Shown in pieces: positions 42,297 to 52,105 of a DNA stretch of 64,000 bases. Numbering within the stretch: position 1 is the first letter of the stretch; each line of letters opens with the position of its first letter. Below the pieces are notes generated by a model that searched no databases, was not told the DNA's origin, and saw only the letters and a program-made list of their open reading frames with translations. Source of the stretch: Yimella lutea (GTDB taxonomy: Bacteria; Actinomycetota; Actinomycetes; Actinomycetales; Dermatophilaceae); NCBI RefSeq assembly GCF_006715095.1, contig NZ_VFMO01000001.1, positions 620,001-684,000 of the forward strand. The letters run 5' to 3'. A program made the position numbers and the translations under genes.

Positions 42297-42872
42297 GTGC
42301 TCCTCTCCGATCGCGACATCCTGGCCCAGATCGACGCCGGCCGCGTCGTCCTCGACCCGTGGGACGCAGGGATGGTGCAGCCGTCCAGCGTCGACATCCG
42401 GCTCGACAAGTTCTTCCGGTTGTTCGACAACCACAAGTACCCCTACATCGACCCCAGCGAGGAGCAGGACGAGCTGACCCGGCTGGTCGAGTCCGAGCCG
42501 GACGAGCCCTTCGTGTTGCACCCCGGTGAGTTCGTTCTCGGCTCCACCTTCGAGACGATCACGCTGCCCGACGATGTCGCCGCCCGTGTCGAGGGCAAGT
42601 CGAGCCTGGGGCGTCTCGGTCTGCTCACACACGCCACCGCCGGCTTCGTCGACCCGGGGTTCAGCGGCCACGTAACTCTCGAACTCAGCAACGTCGCGAC
42701 CCTGCCGATCAAGCTGTGGCCCGGGATGAAGATCGGTCAGTTGTGCTTCTTCCAGTTGTCGAGCCCGGCCGAAAATCCTTACGGCAGTGAGAAATACGGC
42801 TCGCACTACCAGGGTCAGCGTGGACCGACGGCCAGCCGGTCGTACAAGAACTTCCACCGCACGCAGGTCTAG
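42297..42872 (+). CDS. dcd: dCTP deaminase (probably bifunctional, dUMP-forming)
   Basis: A 191-residue trimeric deaminase making dUMP or dUTP for dTMP synthesis. The core motifs are [20 protein letters not shown] and [15 protein letters not shown] with the catalytic Glu, plus a C-terminal closing segment ([14 protein letters not shown]). The [11 protein letters not shown] block is typical of the bifunctional dCTP deaminase/dUTPase of actinobacteria. GTG start, supported by the upstream hexamer. Confidence 0.95.
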   Translation: MLLSDRDILAQIDAGRVVLDPWDAGMVQPSSVDIRLDKFFRLFDNHKYPYIDPSEEQDELTRLVESEPDEPFVLHPGEFVLGSTFETITLPDDVAARVEGKSSLGRLGLLTHATAGFVDPGFSGHVTLELSNVATLPIKLWPGMKIGQLCFFQLSSPAENPYGSEKYGSHYQGQRGPTASRSYKNFHRTQV

Positions 42873-43547
42873 GTGGAGCGACGGGAGATCGGCCCGGGCG
42901 TCGGTCGCGTCAGGCCGACGCTGATCCTTCCCGACCGACGTGCGACCGAGCCCCGGGGCGTCGTGCTGATGCTGCACGGCGGCGACGTGGAGGGGGTCGA
43001 GGCGCGCAGCACGTTCGACCCATCACCGCTGCCGGTGCGGGTGGCCGCGGCCGGGATCGCCCGCCGTCGACCAGACCTGGCAGTCGTCCGGCTCCTCAAT
43101 GCCGTCGGAGGCTGGAACGATAGGGTGATGTCCCCGGTCGCCGATGCGCGATGGGCACTCATGCGTATCGGACAGCTCTATCCCGATCTTCCGGTCGCGG
43201 TCGTCGGTCACTCGATGGGCGGCCGCACCGCGTTCGAACTCGTGGACGAGCCGGACGTCCGGGCGGTCATCGGCCTGGCACCGTGGTTGGCCGACGGGTA
43301 TGACGAGAAGCGTTTCCTCGGCACTCCCGTAATGGTCATGCACGGACGCCTCGACAACGTCACCGATCCGGACGCGTCCGCAGACCTGGTCCGCCGCATC
43401 CGCATCGACGGCGGCAGCGCGACGTACCGCAGCGTGCCCGACTGGCACACGCTGATGTTCCGGCCGGCCGGCTGGCACCGCGAGGTCGCTTCTTTCCTGC
43501 ACCACTACCTGGTGGGCGACGGCGGCGACCAGCCCAGGAATGCGTAG
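42873..43547 (+). CDS. Alpha/beta hydrolase
   Basis: A 224-residue serine hydrolase: oxyanion region MLHGGDVEGV, nucleophile GHSMGG, acid region MHGRLDNVTDPDA, and His in VPDWHTLMFRP. The GTG follows the dcd stop directly (no gap), so it is likely co-transcribed. The substrate is unknown; dienelactone-hydrolase-like enzymes have similar size. Confidence 0.8.
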   Translation: MERREIGPGVGRVRPTLILPDRRATEPRGVVLMLHGGDVEGVEARSTFDPSPLPVRVAAAGIARRRPDLAVVRLLNAVGGWNDRVMSPVADARWALMRIGQLYPDLPVAVVGHSMGGRTAFELVDEPDVRAVIGLAPWLADGYDEKRFLGTPVMVMHGRLDNVTDPDASADLVRRIRIDGGSATYRSVPDWHTLMFRPAGWHREVASFLHHYLVGDGGDQPRNA

Positions 43548-43580
43548 GCGCGCAACAGTTCCGGACGCGGCCACAGCGGT

Positions 43581-43586
43581 TAGGTT
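43581..43586 (+). promoter_or_regulatory. Leaderless -10 element of the opuC-type operon
   Basis: TAGGTT ends 6 nt before the ATG of the ATPase gene; no Shine-Dalgarno. Confidence 0.5.
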
Positions 43587-43592
43587 GGCGGA

Positions 43593-44729
43593 ATGATCCG
43601 CTTCGAGCAGGTGGTGAAGTCGTTCGGCGACAAGAACATCGCCGTCGACCACCTTGACCTGGAGGCCCCCACGGGCCAGATCACCTGCCTCGTCGGCCCG
43701 TCCGGCTGCGGCAAGACGACCACGCTGCGCATGATCAATCGGATGATCGAACCCACCTCGGGCACGATCACGATCGACGACCGCAACATCGCCGACGTCG
43801 CTGCTCCCGAACTTCGCCGCGGCATCGGGTACGTCATTCAGCACGGCGGACTGTTCCCGCATCAGACGGTGCTGGAGAACGTCGGCACCGTGCCGAAACT
43901 ACTCGGCTGGGACAAGCAGAAGATTCGCAATCGTAGCCGCGAGGTGCTCGAACTCGTCGGTCTGCCAGGCGATTTCGCCGACCGGTATCCGTCGCAGCTG
44001 TCCGGTGGGCAGCAGCAGCGCGTCGGCGTGGCCCGGGCGCTGGCCGCCGATCCGCCGGTGATGCTGATGGACGAACCGTTCAGTGCCGTCGACCCGATGG
44101 TCCGCGACCAGCTGCAGGACGAGTTCCTTCGGCTGCAGGACGAACTCGACAAGACGATCGTCTTCGTGACCCACGACATCGACGAGGCGATGAAGCTCGG
44201 CGACAACGTCGCCGTGATGCGCGTGGGCGGCAAACTCGCCCAGATGGCTTCGCCGGAGTACCTGCTCGCCCACCCGATCGACGATTTCGTCGCGGACTTC
44301 GTGGGACGCGACCGCGGGTACCGGTCACTCAGCTTCCAGAACTCCCCGCGGTTCCCACTGATGAGCGAACCCACCGTCGAACTCGGTGCCACCGTCGAGC
44401 AGGCGCGTGCCGCGACGAACGGCCGCTGGCTGCTCGTGGTCGAAGACGGCAAACCGCAGGGGTGGATCGAGCCGGCGCGTATTCAGAGCGCCATCGAACC
44501 CTCGATGCTGCACCGTGGTGGCACCGTCGCCCGCTCGGGCGGCCCGCTGCGCACGAGTCTGGACGCCGCACTGTCCTCGCCGTCTCGCCGCGGCATCATC
44601 GTCGACGACGACGGACGCCTGGCCGGCACCGTCCGCGCCTACGAGGTGCTGCGCGCGATCGAGGAAACCGATCGTGTCGAGGTCGACCCGGACGACGTCG
44701 CGCCGGAACACGCGAACGGCCGCACGTGA
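43593..44729 (+). CDS. Osmoprotectant-type ABC importer, ATPase
   Basis: A 378-residue ATPase of the OpuCA/ProV class. Walker A is GPSGCGKTTTLRMINRM, the Q-loop is IQHGGLFPHQTV, the signature is LSGGQQQRVGVARAL, Walker B is VMLMDEPFSAVD and the H-loop is FVTHDIDEAMKLGD. The C-terminal part is a CBS-like pair (WLLVVEDGKPQGWIEPARIQ; IIVDDDGRLAGTVRAY). It starts a four-gene unit coupled by 4-nt overlaps. Glycine betaine, choline, carnitine or ergothioneine (EgtU-type) are the possible substrates. Confidence 0.93.
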   Translation: MIRFEQVVKSFGDKNIAVDHLDLEAPTGQITCLVGPSGCGKTTTLRMINRMIEPTSGTITIDDRNIADVAAPELRRGIGYVIQHGGLFPHQTVLENVGTVPKLLGWDKQKIRNRSREVLELVGLPGDFADRYPSQLSGGQQQRVGVARALAADPPVMLMDEPFSAVDPMVRDQLQDEFLRLQDELDKTIVFVTHDIDEAMKLGDNVAVMRVGGKLAQMASPEYLLAHPIDDFVADFVGRDRGYRSLSFQNSPRFPLMSEPTVELGATVEQARAATNGRWLLVVEDGKPQGWIEPARIQSAIEPSMLHRGGTVARSGGPLRTSLDAALSSPSRRGIIVDDDGRLAGTVRAYEVLRAIEETDRVEVDPDDVAPEHANGRT

Positions 44730-45367
44730 ATTACGCCCTCGACAACTGGTCCGACATCCTGCATCGGGCGTGGCAGCACACGCTGCTCGCCGGGATTCCG
44801 CTCGTGCTCGGACTCCTGATCGCACTGCCGCTCGGTTGGCTCGCGCACAGCCGTCCGCGCTGGCGCAATGTGCTGGTGGCCGGGTCCGGTCTGCTGTACA
44901 CGATCCCGTCCCTGGCACTGTTCATCGTGATGCCGATCATTCTGGGCACCAAGATCCTGTCCGCGTGGAATGTCATCGCCGCGATGACGATCTACACCGT
45001 CGCACTGCTCGTCCGCACCGTCACCGACGCGCTCGACGCCGTCCCGTCGACGGTGACACAGGCGGCGACGGCCATGGGGATGACGCGGCTCAAGCGACTG
45101 TTCAAGGTCGACCTGCCGCTGGCGACGCCGGTCATCTCCTCCGGCATGCGGGTCGCGGCGGTCAGCAATGTCAGCATCGTCAGCGTGGCCTCACTGATCG
45201 GCGTACCCCAACTCGGGTACTACCTCACCAGCGGCTACCAGCGTCAGTACTGGGACGAGATCTTCGTCGGGATCGTCGCCTGCCTGGTGCTCGCGCTCGT
45301 CTTCGACGCAGTGATCCAGTTGATCGCCCGGCTGCTCACCCCCTGGCAACGGGTGGTGACGCGATGA
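44726..45367 (+). CDS. Osmoprotectant-type ABC importer, permease 1
   Basis: A 213-residue OpuCB-like permease with about five to six membrane helices. The EAA-type loop is seen at TQAATAMGMTRLKRLFKVDL (conserved G near the centre), and the translocation-path segment is SGLLYTIPSLALFIVMPII. GTG 44726 overlaps the ATPase stop by 4 nt. It forms the channel with the second permease. Confidence 0.93.
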   Translation: MNYALDNWSDILHRAWQHTLLAGIPLVLGLLIALPLGWLAHSRPRWRNVLVAGSGLLYTIPSLALFIVMPIILGTKILSAWNVIAAMTIYTVALLVRTVTDALDAVPSTVTQAATAMGMTRLKRLFKVDLPLATPVISSGMRVAAVSNVSIVSVASLIGVPQLGYYLTSGYQRQYWDEIFVGIVACLVLALVFDAVIQLIARLLTPWQRVVTR

Positions 45368-46104
45368 TTCTGGAGAAGGTCTGGCAGTGGTTGACCGACG
45401 GCGTCAACTGGTCAGGGCCCAATGGCATCCCGATGCGGTTGCAGGAACACGTCATCTACAGCCTCCTCACCGTGTTGATCGCTGCTGCGATCGCCATTCC
45501 GCTCGGCACCTGGATCGCCCACACCGGCAAGGGCAAGTGGCTGGTCACGGCCGCGAACGCAGCCCGTGCGGTCCCGTCCCTGGGTCTGCTGTTCGTGGCC
45601 GCCATGTTCGCCGGCCCGCGCCTGAGCGGCGACCTCGCCTACACCGCCCCCTCGATCGTCGTCCTGGTCATCCTCGCCATCCCCCCGATCGTCGCCGGCG
45701 CGTACGCCGGCGTCAGTGAGGTCGATCCTGCGGCCCGGGACGCCGCCAAGGGCATGGGTATGACCGGCGGGCAGGTCTTCACCCGGGTCGAACTGCCGAA
45801 CGCGCTTCCGTTGATCTTCTCCGGTCTGCGCAGCGCCACTTTGCAGGTGATCGCCACCGCGACCATCGCTGCTGCGGTCTCGCTCGGCGGCCTCGGCCGC
45901 TACCTCATCGACGGCCTGGCGCAGAGCAAGTACGAGGTGATGGTCGGCGGATCGTTGCTGGTCGCACTGCTCGCCCTCGCCGTCGACCTGCTCTTCGCGC
46001 TGATCCAGCGCACGGTCGTCTCGCCCGGTCTCACCGGCCGCTCCGGACGACGATCGGCCCGTTCGCAACGCAAGGCCCTCGAAGCCACAGGGAGTGCCCG
46101 ATGA
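45364..46104 (+). CDS. Osmoprotectant-type ABC importer, permease 2
   Basis: A 246-residue OpuCD-like permease with five to six helices and the EAA loop ARDAAKGMGMTGGQVFTRVE; NAARAVPSLGLLFVAAMF is the matching path segment. ATG 45364 overlaps permease 1 (ATGA). The basic C-terminal tail (GRSGRRSARSQRKALEATG) is cytoplasmic. The next gene, for the binding protein, overlaps by 4 nt. Confidence 0.93.
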   Translation: MILEKVWQWLTDGVNWSGPNGIPMRLQEHVIYSLLTVLIAAAIAIPLGTWIAHTGKGKWLVTAANAARAVPSLGLLFVAAMFAGPRLSGDLAYTAPSIVVLVILAIPPIVAGAYAGVSEVDPAARDAAKGMGMTGGQVFTRVELPNALPLIFSGLRSATLQVIATATIAAAVSLGGLGRYLIDGLAQSKYEVMVGGSLLVALLALAVDLLFALIQRTVVSPGLTGRSGRRSARSQRKALEATGSAR

Positions 46105-47033
46105 CCACACGTACGTTCCGCCGACGCGCCGCGCTGAGCGCCGCCCTCGTCCTCTCGCTGTCGGGGTGTGGGCTGTCCGGTGACGCGCTCGACTCCGGTT
46201 CCGGCGGTGGTGACTGCAAGGTCGAGAAGCCCAAGGAGGCACCGATCAAGGTCGGTTCGGCCGACTTCCCCGAGTCCTCGCTGATCGCCGAGGTGTACGC
46301 GGGGGCCCTGCAGGCCAAGGGGATTCGCGCTTCTACCACTGACCCGATCGGTGCGCGTGAGGCCTACCTCAAGGCGCTCGGGGACGGTTCGGTGCAGGTG
46401 GTGCCGGAGTACACCGGCTCGTTGTTGACCTTCGTCGACGAGAACTCGAAGGAGAAGGACCCGCAGGAGGTGTACGCCGCTCTGCTGACCTCGCTGCCGT
46501 GCAACCAACTCGCGTTGCAGCCCTCCCGTGCCGAGGACTCCAACGAGATGGTGGTCACCAAGGCCACCGCCGACAAATGGCAACTGAAGACCATCTCCGA
46601 TCTGGCCAAGCACGCGAACGAGATCACGATCGCCGCGCCCTCGGAGTTCCAGGGCCGTGAGCAGGGACTGCTGGGGCTGAAGCGCACCTACAACCTGACC
46701 CCGAAGTCGTTCCGCCCGCTCGCCTCGGCCGCTGTCGTGGAGGCGCTGAAGAACAACCAGGCGCAGGCAGGCAACATCTTCTCCACCGACCCGTCCATCA
46801 AGGTCAACAATTTCGTCGTGCTCCAGGACGACAAGAAGCTGTTCGGCGCCGACCAGGTCGTGCCGCTGGTGGCCAAGTCCGCAGCCACGCCCAAGATGCA
46901 GGTGGCCCTCAACGCGGTCTCGGCCAAGCTCACCACCGACAAGCTGGCCGAGATGCTGAAGCAGGTCGTCGTCGACAAGAAGAGCGCGAAGGCTGTCGCG
47001 AAAACCTTCCTGCAGGCCGAGGGGTTGGCCTGA
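46101..47033 (+). CDS. Osmoprotectant-type substrate-binding lipoprotein
   Basis: A 310-residue OpuCC/ProX-type binding protein anchored outside the membrane: signal peptide and lipobox LSGC in ALVLSLSGCGLSGDALD. The ligand-binding start is IKVGSADFPESSLIAEVYAG, followed by VPEYTGSLLTF and IAAPSEFQGREQGL. Its size and QGREQGL-type motif are normal for the class. Which quaternary amine it binds (or ergothioneine) depends on pocket residues that cannot be judged here. Confidence 0.93.
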   Translation: MTTRTFRRRAALSAALVLSLSGCGLSGDALDSGSGGGDCKVEKPKEAPIKVGSADFPESSLIAEVYAGALQAKGIRASTTDPIGAREAYLKALGDGSVQVVPEYTGSLLTFVDENSKEKDPQEVYAALLTSLPCNQLALQPSRAEDSNEMVVTKATADKWQLKTISDLAKHANEITIAAPSEFQGREQGLLGLKRTYNLTPKSFRPLASAAVVEALKNNQAQAGNIFSTDPSIKVNNFVVLQDDKKLFGADQVVPLVAKSAATPKMQVALNAVSAKLTTDKLAEMLKQVVVDKKSAKAVAKTFLQAEGLA

Positions 47034-47045
47034 CAGAGTAGGTGG

Positions 47046-48776
47046 GTGCTCTCCCGTCTCGTCATCGCTCACCTGAAGCGGTATCCGCGCCTGACCGGCG
47101 CCCTCGTCCTGCTGCAGTTGCTGAGCGTCGCGGCCTCGCTCTACCTGCCTTCGCTCAACGCCGACGTCATTGACAAGGGGGTCACCGTCGGCGACACCGG
47201 ATACATCTGGCGTACGGGCGGCTGGATGCTGCTGGTGTCGTTGGTACAGGTGTTCGCCGCCATCGGGGCGGCCTATGTCGCAGCGAAGCTGGCGATGTTC
47301 TACGGGCGCGACACCCGGGGTTCGTTGTTCGCGCGGGTCGGTGAGTTCTCGGCTCGTGAGGTGAACCGTTTCGGGGCGCCCACCCTCATCACTCGGGGCA
47401 CCAACGACGTCCAGCAGGTGCAGATGGTGGTGCTGATGGGCGCCACGCTGATGATCGCCGCGCCGATCATGATGATCGGCGGCGTGGTGATGGCGTTGCA
47501 GGAATCAGTGTCGTTGTCCTGGCTCATCGTGGTCGCGGTGATCGTCCTCGGCGTCACGATCTCGTTGATCATCCGGCAACTCGTGCCCGGCTTCCGGCAG
47601 GTGCAGGTCAAGCTCGACGGCGTCAACCGGATCCTGCGCGAGCACCTGTCCGGCGTCCGGGTGATCCGTGCGTTCACCCGTGAGCGCTTCGAGCAGCAAC
47701 GCTTCACCGAGGCCAACGAAGACCTCACCGGGTTGCTGATCCGCACCGGGCGGCTGATGTCGGCGCTGTTCCCCGTTGTGTTCCTGGTGATGAACCTGTC
47801 GACCACCGCGGTGTGGTGGTTCGGTGGTCATCAGGTCGGCGACGGGTCCCTGCAGATCGGTGCCCTGACGGCCTACATGACCTACCTGATGCAGATTCTG
47901 ATGGCGGTCATGATGGCCACCTTCATGTTCATGATGATCCCGCGTGCGTCGGTGTCGGCCGAGCGCATCGTGGAGGTGCTCGACACGGAGCCGTCGGTGA
48001 TGCCGCCGGCGAACCCGCTGACGCCGGACGATGGCCGTGGTGTGGTCGAGTTGCGTGACGTCTCGATGTCCTACCCCGGTGCGGATGTCCCTGTGCTGCA
48101 GGACGTTTCGGTGCGCGGAACTCCCGGCCAGACGATCGCGATCATCGGCGCGACCGGATCGGGCAAGACGACGCTGCTGTCACTGATCGCCCGGTTGTTC
48201 GACGCGACCTCGGGTGAGGTGCTGGTGGACGACGTCGACGTGCGGGAGCTCGACCCGCAACTGCTGTGGGGACGCGTCGGCATCGTCCCGCAGAAGGCGT
48301 ACCTGTTCACCGGCACCGTCGCGTCCAACCTTCGGTACGGCGACCCGGACGCGTCCGACGAGCAACTGTGGGAAGCGCTGCGCATCGCGCAGGCGGCCGA
48401 CTTCGTGCAGGAACTCGACGGCGGGCTCGACGCACCGGTCAGCCAGGGCGGCACCAACTTCTCCGGGGGCCAACGGCAGCGGCTGTGCATCGCGCGCGCC
48501 CTGGTCAGCCGGGCCAACATCTACCTGTTCGACGACAGCTTCTCCGCGCTCGACCTGCGCACCGACCGCGCCCTTCGAACCGCGCTCGCGCCGTACGTCC
48601 GAAACAGCACGGTCTTCCTTGTCGCCCAACGGGTTTCGACCATCCGGGATGCGGATCAGATCATCGTGCTGGAGGACGGCCGAGTGGTCGGGCACGGACG
48701 TCACGAGGAGTTGTTGCGTGACTGTACCGAGTACCAGGAGATCTGCGCCTCGCAGCGGATCGAGGACGCGGCATGA
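47046..48776 (+). CDS. Heterodimeric ABC exporter, subunit with degenerate Walker B
   Basis: A 576-residue half-transporter: six membrane helices (1-320) and a nucleotide-binding domain. Walker A is IGATGSGKTTLLSLIA and the signature is FSGGQRQRLCIARAL, but Walker B reads IYLFDDSFSALD, with Asp in place of the catalytic Glu. Together with the normal partner this marks the TmrAB/LmrCD heterodimer class. GTG start. It overlaps the next gene by 4 nt. Substrates of such exporters are lipids, peptides or drugs. Confidence 0.93.
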   Translation: MLSRLVIAHLKRYPRLTGALVLLQLLSVAASLYLPSLNADVIDKGVTVGDTGYIWRTGGWMLLVSLVQVFAAIGAAYVAAKLAMFYGRDTRGSLFARVGEFSAREVNRFGAPTLITRGTNDVQQVQMVVLMGATLMIAAPIMMIGGVVMALQESVSLSWLIVVAVIVLGVTISLIIRQLVPGFRQVQVKLDGVNRILREHLSGVRVIRAFTRERFEQQRFTEANEDLTGLLIRTGRLMSALFPVVFLVMNLSTTAVWWFGGHQVGDGSLQIGALTAYMTYLMQILMAVMMATFMFMMIPRASVSAERIVEVLDTEPSVMPPANPLTPDDGRGVVELRDVSMSYPGADVPVLQDVSVRGTPGQTIAIIGATGSGKTTLLSLIARLFDATSGEVLVDDVDVRELDPQLLWGRVGIVPQKAYLFTGTVASNLRYGDPDASDEQLWEALRIAQAADFVQELDGGLDAPVSQGGTNFSGGQRQRLCIARALVSRANIYLFDDSFSALDLRTDRALRTALAPYVRNSTVFLVAQRVSTIRDADQIIVLEDGRVVGHGRHEELLRDCTEYQEICASQRIEDAA

Positions 48777-50599
48777 GCACCCGGACCACCCAGTCGCCCA
48801 TGCGCCGCGGCCACGGCCCGTCGATGGGCATCGGTATGGCCGAGAAGACGATGAACTTCAAGGGTTCGTCCAAGCGGCTGCTGGGCCGGCTGCGCCCGCA
48901 TCGCCTCACGCTCATCCTGGTGCTCGCACTCACCGTCGTCGCGGTGGTGCTGTCGGTGATCGCGCCGCGTGTGCTCGGTGCGGCCGTCGATGAGATCTAC
49001 GACGGTGTGATCGGTCGCCGCTCGGTCGACTTCGACGAGGTCGGACGCATCCTCGCGATCGTCGTCGGTCTGTACGTGGTCGCCGCGGTGGCCCAACTGG
49101 TGCAGGGGTTCCTGCTGGCGAAGGTCGTCCAGCGCACCGTCCAGCGACTGCGCGACGACGTCGAGGCCAAGGTCAACCGTCTGCCGCTGGCATACCTGGA
49201 CGGCCAGCCACGGGGTGAGATGTTGTCGCGGGTCACCAACGACATCGACAACGTCGGACAGTCGATGCAACAGTCGATCAGTCAGCTGTTGTTCAACGGC
49301 CTCACCGTGATCGGCGTCGTCGTGATGATGGTGTCGATCTCGTGGTGGCTGACGATCGTCGCCGTGCTCGCGGTGCCGGTCGTGATGGTCGTGACCGCGA
49401 AGGTGATGAAGAAGTCGCAGGGGCTGTTCGTGCAGCAGTGGCAGCACACCGGCGAGCTCAACGCCCAGATCGAGGAGACGTTCTCCGCACACGATCTGGT
49501 GAAGGTCTTCGGACGCGGCCCGCAGGTGCAGGCGACGTTCAGGGCTAAGAACGACGAACTCACGAACGTCAGCTGGCGGGCGCAGTTCGTCAGCGGACTG
49601 GTCATGCCGATCATGATGTTCGTCGGCAACCTGCAGTACGTCATCGTCTGTGTGCTCGGTGGGGTGCAGGTGGCGAACGGCGGGATGTCGCTCGGTCAGG
49701 TCACCGCGTTCATCCAGTACTCCCGGCAGTTCACCCAACCGATCACCCAACTCGCGTCGATGGTCAACCTGTTGCAGTCGGGTGTCGCTTCCGCGGAGCG
49801 GGTGTTCGAAGTGCTGGACGCCCCCGAGGAGCCTGCCGACGCCGCCGGCCGACTGTCGCCGGCGCGGGGAAAGGTGACCTTCGAGGACGTTTCGTTCTCC
49901 TACGGCGAGGAGCCTCTCATCGAGCACCTCGACCTCGAGGTGGAGCCCGGTCAGACGGTCGCGATAGTAGGACCCACCGGCGCCGGAAAGACCACTTTGG
50001 TCAACCTGCTGATGCGTTTCTACGACATCGACTCCGGACGAATCACGCTGGACGGCAGGGATATCCGCGACGTCCCGCGTACCGACCTGCGCTCACGGAT
50101 CGGGATGGTGCTGCAGGACACCTGGCTGTTCCACGGCACCATCGGCGAGAACATCGCCTACGGCAACCCGAACGCGACCGAGGCGGACGTGCTCGAAGCG
50201 GCGCAAGCCACCTTCGTCGACCGGTTCGTGCACTCCCTGCCCGACGGCTACGACACCGTGGTCGACGAGGACGGGACCAATGTCTCCACCGGTGAGCGAC
50301 AGCTGATCACGATCGCCCGGGCGTTCGTCGCCGATCCGGCACTGCTGATCCTGGACGAGGCGACCTCATCGGTCGACACCCGCACCGAGGTGCTCGTGCA
50401 GCACGCCATGGCGGCCCTGCGCGCGAACCGCACCAGCTTCGTGATCGCCCACCGTCTGTCGACGATCCGGGACGCCGACGTGATCCTGGTGATGGACCGA
50501 GGACGCATCGTCGAGACGGGGGACCACGAGCGACTGTTGGCACTGGGCGGGGTCTACAGCGACCTGTACGCATCCCAGTTCGAAGGCGTCGCAACCTGA
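48773..50599 (+). CDS. Heterodimeric ABC exporter, subunit with degenerate signature
   Basis: A 608-residue partner subunit with a hydrophilic N-terminal extension of about 40 residues. Walker A is VGPTGAGKTTLVNLLMRF and Walker B is LLILDEATSSVDTRTE with the catalytic Glu, but the signature is VSTGERQL instead of SGGQ. The two subunits therefore share one weak site (first subunit's Asp Walker B with this signature) and one active site. Expected to work only with the first subunit. Confidence 0.94.
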   Translation: MSTRTTQSPMRRGHGPSMGIGMAEKTMNFKGSSKRLLGRLRPHRLTLILVLALTVVAVVLSVIAPRVLGAAVDEIYDGVIGRRSVDFDEVGRILAIVVGLYVVAAVAQLVQGFLLAKVVQRTVQRLRDDVEAKVNRLPLAYLDGQPRGEMLSRVTNDIDNVGQSMQQSISQLLFNGLTVIGVVVMMVSISWWLTIVAVLAVPVVMVVTAKVMKKSQGLFVQQWQHTGELNAQIEETFSAHDLVKVFGRGPQVQATFRAKNDELTNVSWRAQFVSGLVMPIMMFVGNLQYVIVCVLGGVQVANGGMSLGQVTAFIQYSRQFTQPITQLASMVNLLQSGVASAERVFEVLDAPEEPADAAGRLSPARGKVTFEDVSFSYGEEPLIEHLDLEVEPGQTVAIVGPTGAGKTTLVNLLMRFYDIDSGRITLDGRDIRDVPRTDLRSRIGMVLQDTWLFHGTIGENIAYGNPNATEADVLEAAQATFVDRFVHSLPDGYDTVVDEDGTNVSTGERQLITIARAFVADPALLILDEATSSVDTRTEVLVQHAMAALRANRTSFVIAHRLSTIRDADVILVMDRGRIVETGDHERLLALGGVYSDLYASQFEGVAT

Positions 50600-50605
50600 T
50601 CGGGT

Positions 50606-52105
50606 TCATCGGTTCGCCGGTGTGTCGCTGGGCGTGGCAACCACGTCGGGCGGCCCCGGTCGTTGCAAGTGGTAGTCGTCGACGGTGCCGGTGGTGCCGT
50701 GGAAGAACGGACTGTCGTAGAAGTTGCGCACATTCGGGTCGGTGCTGATCGCCGGTGCCCAGTGGGCCGCCGAATCGGCGTAACGCGTGGCCCCGTGAAC
50801 CGCGATCGGGTCCGTCTCGTCGCCCACTCGCCGAGCCGGGTCGCCGGTGAGTCCGTACCGGTTCATCCGGTCGGGCGGACCCTGGGTGTCCAGGCGCGGC
50901 ACCGGATCAGCGCGATGCGCGAAGTCCAGCGACTTCACGCTCGCCGGCAACGCGATCCGCGACACCGGTGAACCGGCAGTGACCACATGGGTGACCCGGA
51001 AGGTCTGTCGGAACCGACGGTCCTGAGCCAGCCGCGTCGCAACGATCCCGCCCTGGCTGTGCCCGGCGATGAGCACCGGCTGGCTGCCCGGCGTCACCCC
51101 CTTCTTCGCCATCGACGTCCGCAGTGCCTTCTCGATCGCCGGGTACAGCGAACTAGGCATGCCAGCGACCGCAAGCAGGTTCGCCGCGGCGTCGCTGGGG
51201 TTGCGCGGCCGATCGGCCGACCAGTCCTGGGTACCCGGCACCTCGACGATCCACGCGCTGACACCGTCGGCAGTCGTGACCTGTCGGACTCGGATGCGCG
51301 AGGCCGTGTTGCCGGCACTGGCGGAGGTGGTCTCCAACCGGTCGATGCTGCTGATCACCTGTGCGGCATCCCGCGGCGGCGCCAGATGCGTTCGTTCATG
51401 CGGCGCGACCGGTGTCACGGTCAACGGACGGTCGTCCTTCAGCAGCCGTCCCGCCCTGGCGTATCGGACGACGGCGGCCGCCTGCGCCTCCAGGGTCGGA
51501 GCAGTCATCGGATCGACGACGAACAGGAGTTGCTGTGCGGTGAGCAGCGTGGCGTCGGTCAGTTCTGGATCCGCGATCAACGCCGCTGTCGTGCAACCCA
51601 CCACGCCGGCCAGGGGGTTGATGTTGCGCGCGCACGGCGGCATCGCTGCGTCGCGTGCCCAGTCCCATTTCCGGGGGAGAGGAACGGACGCGGCGAGGCT
51701 GACCTGCACCGTGCCGTACAGCGTCAGAGCGACCCGCGGTGGCGCCATGATCACTTTGAACGAGCGCAGACTCGCCGCCAGGGACGCATCGCGGACGGCG
51801 TACGCAACAGCCGCTCCGCGAAGCGCTCGAGCGGTCAGTTCGAGGTCGACACCGGTGGCCAGTATGCCGTTCGGGTGATGCACGAGGCGTAGTTCGTCGG
51901 CAGCGATGCCGGCCGCGTGCAGTGGAGCGAACGGCACAGCGCTCGCCGGCAGGTCGAGCAGTGCCGAGACGATGTCGCCCCCCGCCCGGCGAACGGCATT
52001 CCCCTCTGTTTCGAGCACACTCGCGGTGACGCGCATGTCGGTCAGGTCGGCGACCGTCGAATGTGCTCCGCCGGTGCGCTCCGGTGCCCCGGGCTGCCGG
52101 CTCAT
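50606..52105 (-). CDS. Putative secreted-type alpha/beta hydrolase with ESX-like N-terminus
   Basis: A 499-residue protein. Residues 25-115 form a helical region like ESX-secreted proteins (VTASVLETEGNAVRRAGGDI) with TARALRGAAVAYAVRD carrying a YxxxD motif (Tyr102, Asp106), the general type VII secretion signal. Residues about 280-490 form an alpha/beta hydrolase: GTQDWSADRPRNPSDAAANL, nucleophile GHSQGG (Ser350), acid FAHRADPVPRLD and a His in DDYHLQRPGP. The ATG overlaps the small WXG100-like gene (ATGA). A lipase or phospholipase effector is inferred, not shown. Confidence 0.7.
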   Translation of the reverse strand: MSRQPGAPERTGGAHSTVADLTDMRVTASVLETEGNAVRRAGGDIVSALLDLPASAVPFAPLHAAGIAADELRLVHHPNGILATGVDLELTARALRGAAVAYAVRDASLAASLRSFKVIMAPPRVALTLYGTVQVSLAASVPLPRKWDWARDAAMPPCARNINPLAGVVGCTTAALIADPELTDATLLTAQQLLFVVDPMTAPTLEAQAAAVVRYARAGRLLKDDRPLTVTPVAPHERTHLAPPRDAAQVISSIDRLETTSASAGNTASRIRVRQVTTADGVSAWIVEVPGTQDWSADRPRNPSDAAANLLAVAGMPSSLYPAIEKALRTSMAKKGVTPGSQPVLIAGHSQGGIVATRLAQDRRFRQTFRVTHVVTAGSPVSRIALPASVKSLDFAHRADPVPRLDTQGPPDRMNRYGLTGDPARRVGDETDPIAVHGATRYADSAAHWAPAISTDPNVRNFYDSPFFHGTTGTVDDYHLQRPGPPDVVATPSDTPANR

